Of a stretch of 64,000 nucleotides of DNA, positions 25,229-38,130 are shown piece after piece (within the stretch, counting starts at the first letter, position 1; each line of letters begins with the position of its first letter). The position numbers and the translations under genes are program-made. This DNA comes from Citrus sinensis (lineage: Eukaryota > Streptophyta > Magnoliopsida > Sapindales > Rutaceae). Location of the stretch: NCBI RefSeq assembly GCF_022201045.2, contig NC_068564.1, positions 4,030,001-4,094,000 on the forward strand. The letters are read 5' to 3'. Below the pieces are notes generated by a model. The model saw only the letters and a list, made by a program, of their open reading frames with translations, ran no database searches and was not told the DNA's origin.

Positions 25229-26850
25229 GATGATGATTTAGGGTTAATTAATTATAGAGAATTAGAATTTGTGGGATGTATGTGAAAGTAGTGAAAATGT
25301 TCAACGTTGATGAGAGTATACTATTGAGATTGAATTATTGATACATTATAATTTGTCGAAAAGTGGGATTTTTGGAAGAGACCACACTCTACGTACGCTT
25401 TGTATATAAGAAACTGAAGTTTAGTGAGTGATGAGAGATCAGACGTAATAAAGAAGAAGGAAGATGAATTGGCGTGTGATCAATACTGGCCGCCCATGTT
25501 CCCCCTTAAGTACTATCACTTTAGCCGACTGCAGTGAGAGGGAAAAGAGGATTGGTTTTTTATTAACCGAAGTAACAGTAGGAATCGACAAGTAAATACA
25601 TACATTAATGTATTGATTTTTTTAAATAAAATATTGTATTACAATCTGTGGGCATTTTAATTTATCTAATTTTTGTAATATTATATTGCAATATATAATT
25701 TTTACAATTAAAAAAAAAATATGTTGGAACCTTGTGTAGAAAACTCTATTATGTCATTGGTTGAATATCTGGATTCAGAAATGGCATGATTTACCTCCAA
25801 ATAAATTCACATTACACACAAGAGATTCAAAACCCTATTCACAAGCGTGGGAAAGAAAACTGATTTGTCAACAAACGGATCGGCAAGCCTCTAGGGCGTA
25901 GTTTGATTCATCTCATAGAGAAACTCTTTAGAACCCCATCAAAAGATGTGGCAATGACACATCTCTCAAGTATGTAAATGGTTTTACCTCTATTAGATGC
26001 AGAATTTTTTTAATCATGTTTGATGAACTTTCGAAATCTAGATTATGTTATAAATGCATAAATTTCACTATCAGTACATCTCAGGTTATTGAACTTATAT
26101 TATCAACTTATGGTGCGTTTACAGGGCATGTACATTTCAAACATTTATCTCGATAAACACCCGCGACAAATTCGTGGGAATGTTAAAAAAATTAACAAAC
26201 TATGTACTTTATGTAGTCAAAAAGGTTAAAGGTTACGGTCAAATTTGTTACATGACCATGTCTGTCTATTGAACCCTAATTCTTGTCGTCTAATTTCACG
26301 CTCAAGTCTCCGTGATTGCTGCTCTTTGACGCCTTAGTTTCTTGACAAAAGAAACTTAACCCAGTAATCAAGCATTATTTTATACAGATGACTTAAAAGC
26401 TGTCGATTCCCATTTCGATTTTAAGGTCAATTAAACCGTCTAGAATAATTACCCTATGATTAAAACCTTTTTACACGCAATGTACTGACCATTTTCCTTT
26501 CTTAGTTAATAGGTTAGCTATCGGATAAACATGCAACACTCCCAATGTTTAATTACTAATTTTAGGGGCTAAGACAGTGGGTTAGTTAACAACATTGGCG
26601 AGACAAAAGTGCGTCGTACATCGAGCTGAAACATCGGTGTCTTAAGATTTGTCCTCTCAAAAGCCCGCATCCTTTGAACGGTTCCCTGCCGTGTTCTATG
26701 CGCCCATCCTTGCACTTTGTAGCCTTCTGTTTATGTAGAATTAGAAAAAAAATTGCTATAAGGGCCGGTGCTGACAGAAACGAGGTCAACCAACACATTT
26801 CTGTCAGCATTCTATCAAATTATCGTCGCTCATTTTTTTTTTTAAAAAAA
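25229..26850. other. Spacer upstream of the RGF locus
   Basis: The first ~200 bases are the RGF 5' leader and promoter. The open frames at 26586-26862 on both strands overlap each other and match nothing I know. No gene is supportable. Confidence 0.4.
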
Positions 26851-26855
26851 TTTAA

Positions 26856-27710
26856 AATCTAAAAAAGTATGAATTTACCTGAAATATAAATACAAAATCT
26901 AAATATGCAAATCTAAGGGGTTGTTTATTAAATTTTTGAAGTCTGAAATTTAAAAAAGTATAAATTTACCTGAAATATAAATATAAAATATGAATATGCA
27001 AATCTAAGGGGTTGCTTATTAAATATTTGAAGTCTGAAATTTTATTAATTTCAGACCTTTTTCATAATATACTTGTTTGTTTTTTGAAATTTATATCTAA
27101 TTTTCAGATATTTACACCTGAATAGAAAAAAAAAATTTTTGTGACTTTTATCTAAATGAAAAAAATCTAAATGACAAGTAAATATTATATTTAAGTAGTG
27201 TTACACATCCTAAATTTTTTGTCCCAAAAAATTATCCCAAATGATGTATCATTAATTGAGTGGTTGATAATATTTTACAAGATCCAAGTGAATTAATTGT
27301 ATTATCTCACCAACCAATTGATAAATGACACATCATTTGGGATAACTTTTTGAAATAAAAAATTTGAAATATGCAGCATTACTCATTCTAAAAATATCTC
27401 TATAAATAATTTATTTCCTAAACTATAAAATATAATTCTTTTTTGTTTTAATTTACCAAGACATAAATATCAAATAACTAAATTTAATATGTTTTTTATT
27501 GTAAAAACAAACATGCCACTTATATTCAAATATTTAAAAAAGAAAAACAAACATATTATTCATATTTTCGCAATCAGACCCATTTAAACTTTAGAAAAAT
27601 GCAAACATATTTAAATTTCAAACGAATATTTTCGCAATCAGACCCATTTAAACTTTAGAAAAATGCAAACATATTTAAATTTCAAACGAAAAAACAAACG
27701 CTACCTAACT
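26856..27710. repeat. Nested short repeats: ~95-bp tandem copy, a MITE, and a 64-bp exact tandem copy
   Basis: A block with AATTTACCTGAAATATAAAT and CTAAGGGGTTG occurs twice (26860-27045). The left GGGGTTGTTTATTAAA and the right AAACAAACGCTACC ends are imperfect inverted repeats, so the whole may be a decayed hAT-like non-autonomous element. A smaller MITE sits inside at 27196-27382. At 27563-27626 and 27627-27690 a 64-base unit is repeated head to tail with no difference. Confidence 0.6.
27196..27382. mobile_element. Small MITE, family shared with 58726-58913
   Basis: The ends are inverted repeats: GTGTTACACATCCTAAATTT on the left matches the complement of the right end. An inner block CCCAAATGATGT recurs in inverse. 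It shares the central GAATTAATT...TATTATCTCACCAACCAATTGATAAATGACACAT order with the other copy. No certain target duplication; no coding. Confidence 0.65.
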
Positions 27711-27837
27711 AACTGTTTAAATACATTAAAATCCCTTGACATTTCACGGTAATGACTTTTGTAATTCACATTCCAGATAGTCAGTTTTACACTCCACGTA
27801 GAAATATGATAGTAACAATCATTAGACTCACGATTAG

Positions 27838-28823
27838 TAGGGATGGCAAAAATCCCCACGGGGATGGGTACCCTCGGGGATTTTCCCCATTCGGGGAGGG
27901 TACGGGGATAATTTTATACCCAATTTTTTTTTCGGGGAGGGGACGGGGAAAATTTTTTACCCAACTTTTTATTCGGGGAGGGGACGGGGATGAGGTGGAA
28001 TCCCCATCCCCTACCCATTTCCCCATTTTAATTTTTAATTTTATTTTTATTTTTAAAATTACTAATAAATAAATAACAAAATTATAAATATTGTTAAAAA
28101 TAATAAATATCAAAATAGTTGTATGTTGGGAAAGTGGTCACCCTTTGCCGGGAATTAGTTGAAGAGTATTAATTGAAGTTTTCACCAACTGTTTATTGCT
28201 TTGATTATACTGGTAGTAGTTCTTCTACTAGATCTACAGGGGATTCTTATAAGAAAGCAACCAAATGGATGACAGGTTTTAATGATTATGTAAACAATGG
28301 AGATTGTGCAGTTGTTGCAGATGAATTAGATTCATATTTGGATGAGAAAGTTATATCTCGGATGGAAGATTTTAATATTTTGAGTTGGTGGAAGACAAAT
28401 GCTAATAGGTATCCTACATTAGCTCGAATTGCTAGAGATATTTTGGCAATTCCAATTACAACAGTTGCTTCTGAATCAGCTTTTAACACTAGTGGTAGAG
28501 TTGTGAGCTCATACCATAACAAACTTCATCCAAGCACATTGGAGGCCTTAATGTGCTGTCAAAGTTGGTTACGAGCTTACAATAGCGGTATGAGTTTATT
28601 TTAATATGATTAATTTAAAATCGAAAATAAAAAATGTATTAGACTATTAATTATTCGGGGACCGGGGACCCTCGGGGATCCCCTGTTATTATTCGGGGAA
28701 GGGATGGGGATTCTCTCAAGCAATTTTGACGGGGACGGGGAGGGGACGGGGACATATGCAAAACATCGGGGATGGGTATGGGGAGATTGGTCCCCTCCCC
28801 TCCCCTCCCCATTGCCATCCCTA
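27838..28823 (+). mobile_element. Internally deleted hAT transposon, 986 bp, with 8-bp target-site duplication
   Basis: The termini are TAGGGATGGCA and TGCCATCCCTA. The 8-bp ACGATTAG flanks both ends (27830-27837 and 28824-28831), as expected for hAT elements. Subterminal regions are crowded with CGGGGA and GGGGATGGG motifs in opposite orientations at the two ends, probably transposase-binding repeats. Most of the transposase is missing. Confidence 0.92.
28173..28604 (+). pseudogene. hAT transposase remnant: C-terminal dimerisation domain
   Basis: The 143-codon frame inside the hAT element ends with the family's C-terminal hATC region: LSWWKTNANRYPTLARIARD, then SESAFNTSGRVVSSYHNKL and ALMCCQSWL. 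The DDE catalytic part and the zinc-finger region are absent, so it cannot catalyse transposition. It could still dimerise if expressed. Confidence 0.88.
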
Positions 28824-29265
28824 ACGATTAGGGTACTAGTACTTGAAATCGAAGAAAAATATGTACCAGTTTTTCTCAAGGCAACAAAATGCATCATCAA
28901 AACCAGACTGCACATACCAGTCTGTCCATGAATGTGTGTATATATATAAACTTTATTTTGACAGGATACAAGATTACAATAGCTACATCATATGTATGAC
29001 TTTCTCTTTGTTATTTTCATAAGAACATCGAATATAATGGAGCTGCCTTTATATACAGAGAACGGAGCTTCTCTATATTTAAATTTAATAAAGGAAAAAA
29101 TGGAGAAGAAACGAAGAAGTAGAAAAGGAGAGCAGCCTGTTTGGTAACTCGACTACCTTTGCAGCGGGGTACATCCAGAAACCTTTTAATATTAGTTACA
29201 TATGGGACAGACAACAGTATGCCGGTATTGAAGCACGCAGCAGCGACTACAGAAGTAGTAATCAA

Positions 29266-32200
29266 TCACATTTGAAGAAGATTATTCACAGTAATGGTTG
29301 CTGAATTTGTTCTCTGCAAGTCCTGCAACATTTGATTCATTGATTCTTTAAGCAAACTGATTGAATTTTCGCGGTACAGAAAAAGGCAAGCACAAAAGCA
29401 TGAATTCTCATTGTCAATCATATCTCATTTGCACAAATTCCACAATGACTACTAAGCATAAAAAGACTACATAATCATTAACAAAATCCAGCCACTGTCA
29501 ATTAGATCATATCTACATCTACTCTTGACATTGTAAGCACCTCATCCTATGTCATCCCAAATTAAACTAATCCTCCTCCAATTGGGTGAGAGAGATTCAC
29601 CATCTTTTATAATATGTCAAAATACCTTAAGAGGAAAATAGATTTAATTACAACATCACGATTCTCACTTATTGCTTAAACTACGTGCAACTACTTGCAA
29701 CAGTTTATAAAGCTCCTTCTGTATACACAATGGGATTATGGAAGAAAGAAAAAAATAGGAATATGTACATTATGGTGGTATATTATAGAAGGCAAAAAAC
29801 CTAGGAGTCACCGTTCACTTGAAGAAATAACAACTGAGAAACTAAAGATTTCTTGACCAGCAGACATCAATGGTTATAAAAAAATGTCAGTAATGACTTA
29901 AGAATTGTAAAATGGTTTGGCAAAAGGCCAAAGCGGATCAAACATAAAATCCAAACACACCTGGAAAATTAAATCTTCTGGCATGTGTGGCAAAACCTCC
30001 CTTACAGTCTCAGCCATGGCAAGTATGTTTGCTATGTTTTCATTTGCAGAACGTGAGGTGGACCTTGCATGTGCACCACCAGTGTTTCCAGGATGTCTTC
30101 CTGGAACAGCAGGTGGAACCGGTGAGCCAGATGCACTAGCCTGAGAGGGATTCATCGGCCATAGACTCCAAGAAGTATCTTCAATGGCAGTCTGAGCATA
30201 GGTTTCCCCTACAGATGCTAGATGTCTCATCATCATCTGAACTCTGCTCAATCCAACAGATCTCATAGCAGTAGAGGGACCAGCTCCATCGACACCTTGG
30301 CTTGGCCAAGCATGCAACCAACTTGAATCCAATCCTGCATTCCTACAGAGCAAAAGAAGAAAGAATAAATTGCAGCAACATGAACAGCTGACAGATATAA
30401 CATTGTTTAAAAATTGGAAGTATTAAACATAAATTTTGCAAGATCAGAAAGCAGAAAGACGACCTTTACTGACACTCACGTAGAAGATAAGTTTTAGCAA
30501 ATGCTACAATACAATAGTTCCTTGAAGAGTTTAATTGACTAAAATGGGTTGTATAATAGAATGTATAGCTGTTCACAGCATTCTATCAATATTCAGATGG
30601 AAATAATGCACAAAAGGGGAATTGGTTTTCCTCAAAGTAGTAAGAGCCAAAAAAAGGCTGCTCTCATCCAATTTAAATTGATTACCATTGTATATTTGTA
30701 TCACAAGAAGATATCAGTTAGTTTGCTAATGGAATTGAGTGCACCAAAGCAGAGACCTATATTTAAGTCGTTCATGGAGCTAGAAGCCTAGGATATCCCC
30801 TTCACCCAAGGACTAACTGCCAACAAACCAATGTACAGCAATACAGATCAGAGTTTTAATAATTCAAAACTATAGCCTGTGGATTTTAATACTACTTTCC
30901 TTTTCAAATTTAAACAGAAAGATCTACTATTCCAAGGCAAGCAAAGGAAACTACATGGATATATAGGAACTCAACCTCCAAGGACTGCCTTCCACAGGGG
31001 GTTGTGTCTGATTTGGGAAAACACCAGTAGGCAGGGTTTGTCCAGTATTGTTTTGCCTATCAAGGCCCATACTTAACTGCCGAGCTAACTGCTCATCACT
31101 TGAAACTTCCCCTGGACGAGAGTTTGCTTCAATCTCACGTCTGCCAACAAAAAGCGGCTTTCGACATGTGGGACATGAATACATCTCATTTAAACCTTGA
31201 TCCAACCTGGTATTTTCACATAACCATTAAACCTCACAAATAAACAATTCCACTACCTGAGGGTGCCTGAAACAAATAACATAACCATACCAAGATCTCA
31301 AGCATGCAAGATGGAAAAGGTGATTGCAGAGCAGCTTTTTAGCCTTTGCCATGGGCTCCTGTCAATTTTTGCACAGTTCATAACAATCCAAGGGATTAAA
31401 GAAAGCTAAAAGGCAAACAACAAAAGAAAAAAGCATACTCGACAGATAGCACATTCATCATCGTATGCACGTAGCTCTTCAGATGTTGCATCAGGAAGTG
31501 CAGCGTGAAGGTGTCCTAAAGCTATTCTTAGTTTGATGAATCCTTTTATGCGCTTTATGATTGCACTTAGCAAGGCCTGTCAAAAAAGCTGCAAGATTAA
31601 AAGAAGGTACTTGACATAATGAATATCAAAATAACCACAATATTGGACGTTGATATTTTCAAACTGGAAAAATGGCATATTACGCAAATATTTACACGTA
31701 TATTTAAGAAAAGGATCGCATCAACAAGATGGAATGCCATGCCACGAAGCCACCAAATATGTATATAATGACCGAGTGCCATCAGCAATGTAGCCATGTC
31801 CAGGAAGAATCCAAAATTCCGGATAAGAATGCCTTTCCATTCCAACAATGAACCTGCAGACACATTCCCAAATCAGGCTTGCTAAAACAGCTATAAACAT
31901 GCTGAAATTGCATAAGCTGACAGCTACCTGAAAACAAAAAGGCTGTACTCGGCAAAGAGGAAAGAAAGAAACCGGTTCGGAAGTGAGGGGAAAACACAAA
32001 AAAGCTTTTCTTTTTTGTGGAAAAAAATGCCTAACTTTGATTCTTTAAAGAGACTATATAAGAATAATTCACAAAGCAACTACTGATAAGAAAATAACTG
32101 GGAAATATTACTAATGCTCATATCTATAACTTAAAACCAAGCTCTATCAATATGAACTTTATAGGCATAATAATTAGTAAATGGAAAGGCAAAATATCTG

Positions 32201-35200
32201 GAACAACCTAATACCCCTTGTAAAACCAAAAGAAATGACATTTACATATCAATATGAACCTGAAAGTTGGAAGAAGCACCTGCAGCCAACGTGTCAAAAA
32301 ATTTTGATCTTGCACAGTTGGTGCTGTTCCCTGCTGAATGGTGCAGCCATATGTCAAGTAACTGGAACCCATGAACCAAAATGGCCTACAGAACATTTTA
32401 GGTATCAAATGACTTGGTCAATGAAGGTCCAACAGCACATCAAACAAAAAAAATGAAGTTCATAACTCTATGAATTATTTTTCATAATTCTCATAAAATT
32501 ACCTGCATTGTCTCAAAAGCAACACTGAGAGGCTCAAAAAATAACAACAGGAACATAGACGAATCCAGTGTTTTGAATAATAGCAGACACATCCTTATCC
32601 TGTAAGCACCAAACAATGAACATATGAGGAATTTCTCAGCTATACTAAGCCATTCAAACTTATACTATTTTTGAAACTAGTGATAAAATGGTATCATCCT
32701 ATAAGACTTACTACTTTTAACACATCAGAAACTAGACCGTCACAATCTGATCATACTCAAAGAAAAGAATTTCATAGACTTCTTCAAGGGGAAAAGAAGC
32801 CATATGTCTACTTTTGCACTTGGTTGCAATGGCTATTCCCAGAACTTGGAGGGCATTTACTTTTCAGCTCAGAATTACAGACAACATTTAATGCATGATG
32901 ACTTTGCAATTCATTACACTAACTTCTGATGGTAAACTATCCTTTCTCTTTACCCTTTTTGAAGAAGATAAAAGAAGGGGATCAAAGACAGGATTTTGTA
33001 GAATCCAATCAAAGATTATGAGCCTTTAGTTAATGTTGAAGGAAATATGCAGATTACAACAAACAATAAAAGAAAACTAAATGATGCAAAAACATAGATC
33101 TTAAAAACATTTCCAGGTTGTAATTCACATGTTATTTATCAAAAGCAGAGGTCATCGAGCAATACCAGAAAATGTCAACGGCAAGAACAAACAGTAATGC
33201 TGAAAATACACGGAAATATGTCCATGGCGTTGCAGAAGGAGATGCATTCAATCGTTCAAGTCGGTCTCTTGCCAGAGCTTGAAACATCTGCTCATTATGC
33301 AAGGGACATGTTAGGGTAAAGATTTGCATTTAAATTTCCTGATATTTCCATGACAACATACTGTCTCATATACCTTTAAAGAACATAGAACAGTTAACCA
33401 GACTGACCACAGGCCTGCTTGAAATACTGTTGGTGGAATAACCAGAGGCAGAAATGTCCCCTGCTCAGAATTAACCACACAGATAACAACTGAATTATTA
33501 ATCTTGGTAAAGGAAACTAGAATAAGAAGTTTATCAAAGATGACTGACCATCACTCCAGTCTCAACATACAACATTTCAGATCATTAAAAATTCAGTCAT
33601 CGTGTTACAAAATCATAAAATAAAAAATGATTTAAAATTTAATATCAGATCAACTGCACTACAATGATTACTAATATCAGTCATGAGAACATTTTACAAC
33701 AGAAAATCAGGGAATACAACCCTCTTCTCTTGCAGCACAGTTTGTGGAACCGGGAGATTCATTTACAAGCAAACAATCAACCTACAGACAACCTCATCCC
33801 ATTTCAATTAGCTTTCTCGTGTTTGTTAGATCTTTAGATCATTTTAATTTTTAAAATTTATGCATATGCTTATTCGTCATGCAATAATAATGGCAAGCCC
33901 TTCTATTAAAAAGTATCCCTAAAGTTTGAGACACATGATTAACAACTTCACCAATATCTCCTCTCATATATCTGATCTTCAATTCTACCATTCCATCACA
34001 GCATCCATTAGTCATAATCTCAAAATCCTTATGCCCTTCAGATATAGATCTTCCAAAAGGATAAAACTACACAACCAAAGTTGAATTCAAGGTACATGTG
34101 AAACATCTCAAGAAACAATTATACACATGCACCCATAGACCTATAGAGAACTCTGAAAGTACATTAATAGCATCAAATTACAAATTCAACTAGAATAACA
34201 TTCATATAATCACTCGCAAGTTTCATTGCTTCCATCACATATTCTTCTCTGATCCATCTGCCAAGTCTGCAAACAGGCACACCTGCAAATATGCAGACAT
34301 GGATATGCAGAAATGGACACACATGGCACTATTAGCAAAAGTATGAGCATGCATCACGAATGGCAGAATCATCATTGTTACAATTGGTTGTATAAATCTG
34401 ACCAAAACGGTGACCATATCAAGAAGATATTACTGATTATCACATCCTACATGCTGCCTGACACCCTGCATTTTACTAAGATAAAGTAATAAGGGAGTCA
34501 GGACTCGGTTAATACTCCCATCAGGACTCGGTCAATACTCCCATACTTTTCTTCCTTACCTTCCAGCCCTACAACAAAAGTCCATCATGTAGATCCCCAA
34601 ACAGGCAAACTTATTCAACTCAAATTGACAGATATCTGAAAGGAAATCCACATTTCATTAATAAACATTAGCTGTATAAACTAGCCAACGTTGAAATCGA
34701 TAAAAACCCGATCCCCACAAGAGAAGAAAGAAGATCTCCAACGAACATTTTTCAGCAGAAGCTTTTTCGTATTAGATGCTGATACCAAATTAGCTCAGTA
34801 TTCATCATAAGGACAAGAACCCCAGTTTGTACATGGTAACTTCAATCTCAAAGCAACCTTATTTAAATAATAGAAAAAATCTGGACACAAATATTGCCAC
34901 CAAAAATTGGAGCCATCTTACTCTCATTAATTAGCTCTTGTACAAAACCATTTCAGGGCTGACCAAACCTTTTCCATGTTCAGTAATGAGGGCATTGAAA
35001 TTTGTGGGATTAATGCACCCATTCATGCATGTTCTCCAAGAGAACGCAATTATTTCTGCACTACAGATAACCCAGGAATTCCCTTGTCAAGATCTACCTC
35101 ACAAAACATTAATTAGTTTTCTTAATTCTTACTACCCTCTTTCAGACCTGTTTTAATCTCATTATATTATCCGGGCCTTGAGATATCAAGCAGAAATTTT

Positions 35201-35903
35201 ATTTTTGACAAAATCTTCTCCTAATGAGTTACTTCTAACCAAACAGAGAAAAATGACCAGAGAGAATAACTATTTGCAAACTTCATTGCCATAAATTCAT
35301 AAATAAACTACTAAGCATTAAAATTTTTCTTTGCATCTAACCAATTCAAAGAGTTTCACCTTGTAAATAACATAGTTGATGAGACGTTCCACAAATTTTC
35401 GAGTTTCAGCGGGATATAACTCTCCGAAGAATATAGTCTGCAAGGGAAAATCAGAAACCAAAACCATTGAAAAAAAAATCACATATCTAATTAACCATCA
35501 TAATCACCAGATGATCGATCATACTTAATTAAACCAAAGATTAATTAAACTATAACATAATGACACAGTTGGTTAAATCCTTCTCCAAACAATACATAAC
35601 CCAGCATTTAGCCACTTCGCAAAAGATTCATGTGTGATTGAGGCATCAAAAGATCAAACTCACCTTTAGGCAAAGATTAATTAGAACAAATACATTGAGC
35701 ACAAAATTAGCCAGCAATGATACTGTAGCATAAGAACGTAAAAGCAGCTCCAGCACACGGTTGGCACTCTCCAAATGAATAACATTCTCAACAACTAGCC
35801 CATCCGTTTGTAGTTTATCTAATGAAAACTCTGTCCAAAACTGAAGACCCACAAAACTTAAAATTGTAGATGCCGCAGAAATCACTAAGTAGCTTGCACC
35901 CAT
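29266..35903 (-). CDS. RIN2: RIN2/RIN3-type RING-H2 E3 ubiquitin ligase (gp78/AMFR-like), membrane-anchored
   Basis: This family comprises membrane ubiquitin ligases; the Arabidopsis members interact with the RPM1 immune receptor. Twelve coding exons are read: 35903-35664, 35437-35360, 33460-33374, 33287-33166, 32599-32503, 32385-32280, 31853-31696, 31576-31439, 31358-31291, 31206-30976, 30342-29961 and 29322-29266. All borders and phases agree, giving 587 residues. I chose MGASYLVISAAS as start because family proteins begin there; an in-frame ATG lies 14 codons upstream. Several hydrophobic helices fill residues 1-300. The RING-H2 finger (about 338-379) has CAIC, CNHLFHLAC and CPTC. A CUE-like ubiquitin-binding region (about 540-587) ends TVNNLLQM. 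A 5'-leader intron is likely: a donor is visible near 36535 and an acceptor near 36105. Intron 2 is ~1.9 kb. Confidence 0.95.
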
Positions 35904-36534
35904 TTCTAATAATAAAACCAGCCTTTTCACCCAAACCAAAACCACAAATTCTCATTACAACTATAATCTCATGACTCGTCACCCGAAATAGTCCAATAAT
36001 CCAAAATTCCGTGCTAATCAGAAAGTTGCAAACTTAACTTTAGCTTGGCCCTCCCAAATTAACACGTCAATTCATGTAACTCTCCAAGATCGAAACCAAA
36101 AAACCTGCACCAAATGAACACAATTAGTCTATGCCAATAACAAATCACCTGACAAAATCAACCAATAATTAACAGTTTTTTTTTTTTTTATAAAAAAAAA
36201 CCCCTCAATGCTTTGTTTGGTTGCAGAGGAATTGTAATCAATTGTACAATTGGCTTAATTTTTCTAAATTGAAATAATTCAACAAGATTCAAAATTAGAA
36301 ATTTAACCAAAAAGAAAATTAATAGATGAATTGAATAAAAAAAAAATTGAATCTAACAGAATGAGACTACCAACACAATGAATTCAAAAATTGAAACCCT
36401 AGGATTAGAATTGAAGCTATGATTGGTTGTTGAAAATTTATTTAAAATGGATTAAAAGAATAACTGAACCATAAAAAAAAGAGAGAAATTGAAAATGGAA
36501 ACGAAGATAATAACACAAATTAACGAACCTGATT

Positions 36535-36700
36535 CGATCTAAGAAAGAGTTGGCGTCGACGGCGGATTAAAAGAAATTCAATTGCAATACCTTTTTTTCT
36601 AATAATTTTATTAATTTAGAGAGAGAATAGAATAAAAAGACCTTTTATTCAGAGGGGAAGTTTGGGTCAGTTTTTGCGGGAACGATAGCGAAAGCAAGAT
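36535..36700 (-). promoter_or_regulatory. Probable non-coding first exon and promoter side of the RIN2-type gene
   Basis: On the minus strand GATCGAATCAG|GTTCG at about 36535 looks like a splice donor, and TTTGGTGCAG near 36105 like the matching acceptor. The intervening sequence is U-rich like an intron. The stretch 36535-36700 would then be a 5'-leader exon. No TATA box is certain. Confidence 0.5.
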
Positions 36701-37850
36701 CCGATGGTAAAATCGAATTATTTATTATCTATCATCATATTGCTTTCATGTTATGCTTTATTTGTTTTATTATTTTATTAGTTATTTTTTCTATAATATA
36801 TTATTATTAATTTTGTCCATAAATGCACTTGTTGTTTGCACATCCGGGCATCCATAAATTTGCCAATGACTCATACCAATCTAATAATTTCTTAATGTTT
36901 GTAATTTGTTTTTTAATTTTTTGGATTTTAAAAAATTAAATTTGGGGTCATATTTTATATTATCTTGGGGAGTTGTGGGATGTAAACATCTTAACTAAAG
37001 CATAAAGGCCCTCAATTAAAATTTTTATTTTGATGGAACTCGAGGTTCGCATGAACTCTAGAAGAGTAATTGAGAAGGTCAAACACTCTTGTGCCTTCCT
37101 TTTTTGCCTTAAGAATAAGGGCAAACGCATTTCCTTTATTATTTCTATTATTAATAAAAGGTAACATGTGATTAAGAAAATTCCATCTACATACGGCATA
37201 GAACATTCTGGTATAAAATTCAAAATTAAAAATAACCATTCATAAATAAAATAAAATAATAATATTAAATAAACTGGTAACATAAATACACAATTATCTA
37301 TTTAAAATTATTTTTATTTTCGATGCACCTCAATATTACTTTCCTTACATTATTTGAATATTTTATTTATTATTTTCCTTACAACTTACATTAATTTTCG
37401 GTTAATATATATCACGCGATCTGCAACCGAGTTAATTTATATTTAATTTAAAGTCTCATTATATTAAATTTATGTTTAAATGGTTGGTCCCACCACAACG
37501 ATCCACCGTCCACGTGCTTTGCCTCTTAGCGAAACCAATTTCTTTTTCTAATTTGTCGCCAATTTTAATTCTAAATTCACTTATTTTTTATACTGTCGGT
37601 AAAATGATATTACTTCAAATATTTTCAGAAAATACTTCCTAAATTTAATAATCAAATAATTTTTTTTTACAAAGGAATAATCATGTTATAAACTAAATAA
37701 AAATCTTACTTGAGACTGGAGTCAAAATTCAAAAGCAATTCGCTTCGGTCGAGCACGCGCTCGATACGTTTCGTCATCGCCTCGAGCCGACGCTTCGAGA
37801 CTGCAAACTGAAGAAGCGACCCTGTAAAAAAAAAATTAAAAACCCTAGGC
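36701..37850. other. Spacer between divergent RIN2-type and STMP1-like genes
   Basis: A+T-rich DNA lies between two genes transcribed away from each other and presumably holds both promoters. The minus-strand open frame at 36960-37283 looks like random hydrophobic translation. A CCACGTGC G-box core lies at about 37510. Confidence 0.45.
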
Positions 37851-37956
37851 CTATAAACCGGAACTCAAAGGTCTCAGTTCTTAACACTCAAGAACTACGA
37901 TCGCCGATCGTAAAGCAACAGGAGTAGCGCGATAATTGTGATAAGCGACAGTGTCG

Positions 37957-38130
37957 ATGGGGATCATAAGAAGCAGCTTCTCGTTCATAATGGGGACGGT
38001 GTGCGGGGTTTACATTGCTCAAAACTACAATGTTCCGAACATAAAGAAGCTCGCCAACACTGGCCTTTATATGGCCAAGCACATTGAAGAGAAGTACCGC
38101 AAGCCCAAGAGAAAAGACGACGACGACTAG
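37957..38130 (+). CDS. STMP1: STMP1-like short mitochondrial transmembrane micropeptide (57 aa)
   Basis: An intronless frame of 57 codons starts MGIIRSSFSFIMGTVCGVYI and ends KPKRKDDDD. The segment GTVCGVYIAQNYNVPNIKKL matches the animal short transmembrane mitochondrial protein 1 pattern of a glycine-rich hydrophobic helix followed by AQNY-(D/N)-(I/V)-PN. Animal STMP1 is linked to respiratory-chain function; the plant role is inference. The highly charged tail suggests an exposed C-terminus. The upstream region has an AAACCCTA telo-box-like motif and CCTATAAA at about 37850, both common at plant genes for mitochondrial and ribosomal proteins. The frame is short enough to be missed by length-filtered annotation. 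Confidence 0.82.
   Translation: MGIIRSSFSFIMGTVCGVYIAQNYNVPNIKKLANTGLYMAKHIEEKYRKPKRKDDDD

Noticed and set aside
28610..28931. Overlapping frames rich in Gly, Pro and Ser
   Set aside because: They are translations of the CGGGGA-rich subterminal repeats of the hAT element.
31721..31999. Overlapping frames around RIN2 exon 7
   Set aside because: They mix intron and exon in the wrong frame; the phase-consistent gene model explains the region.
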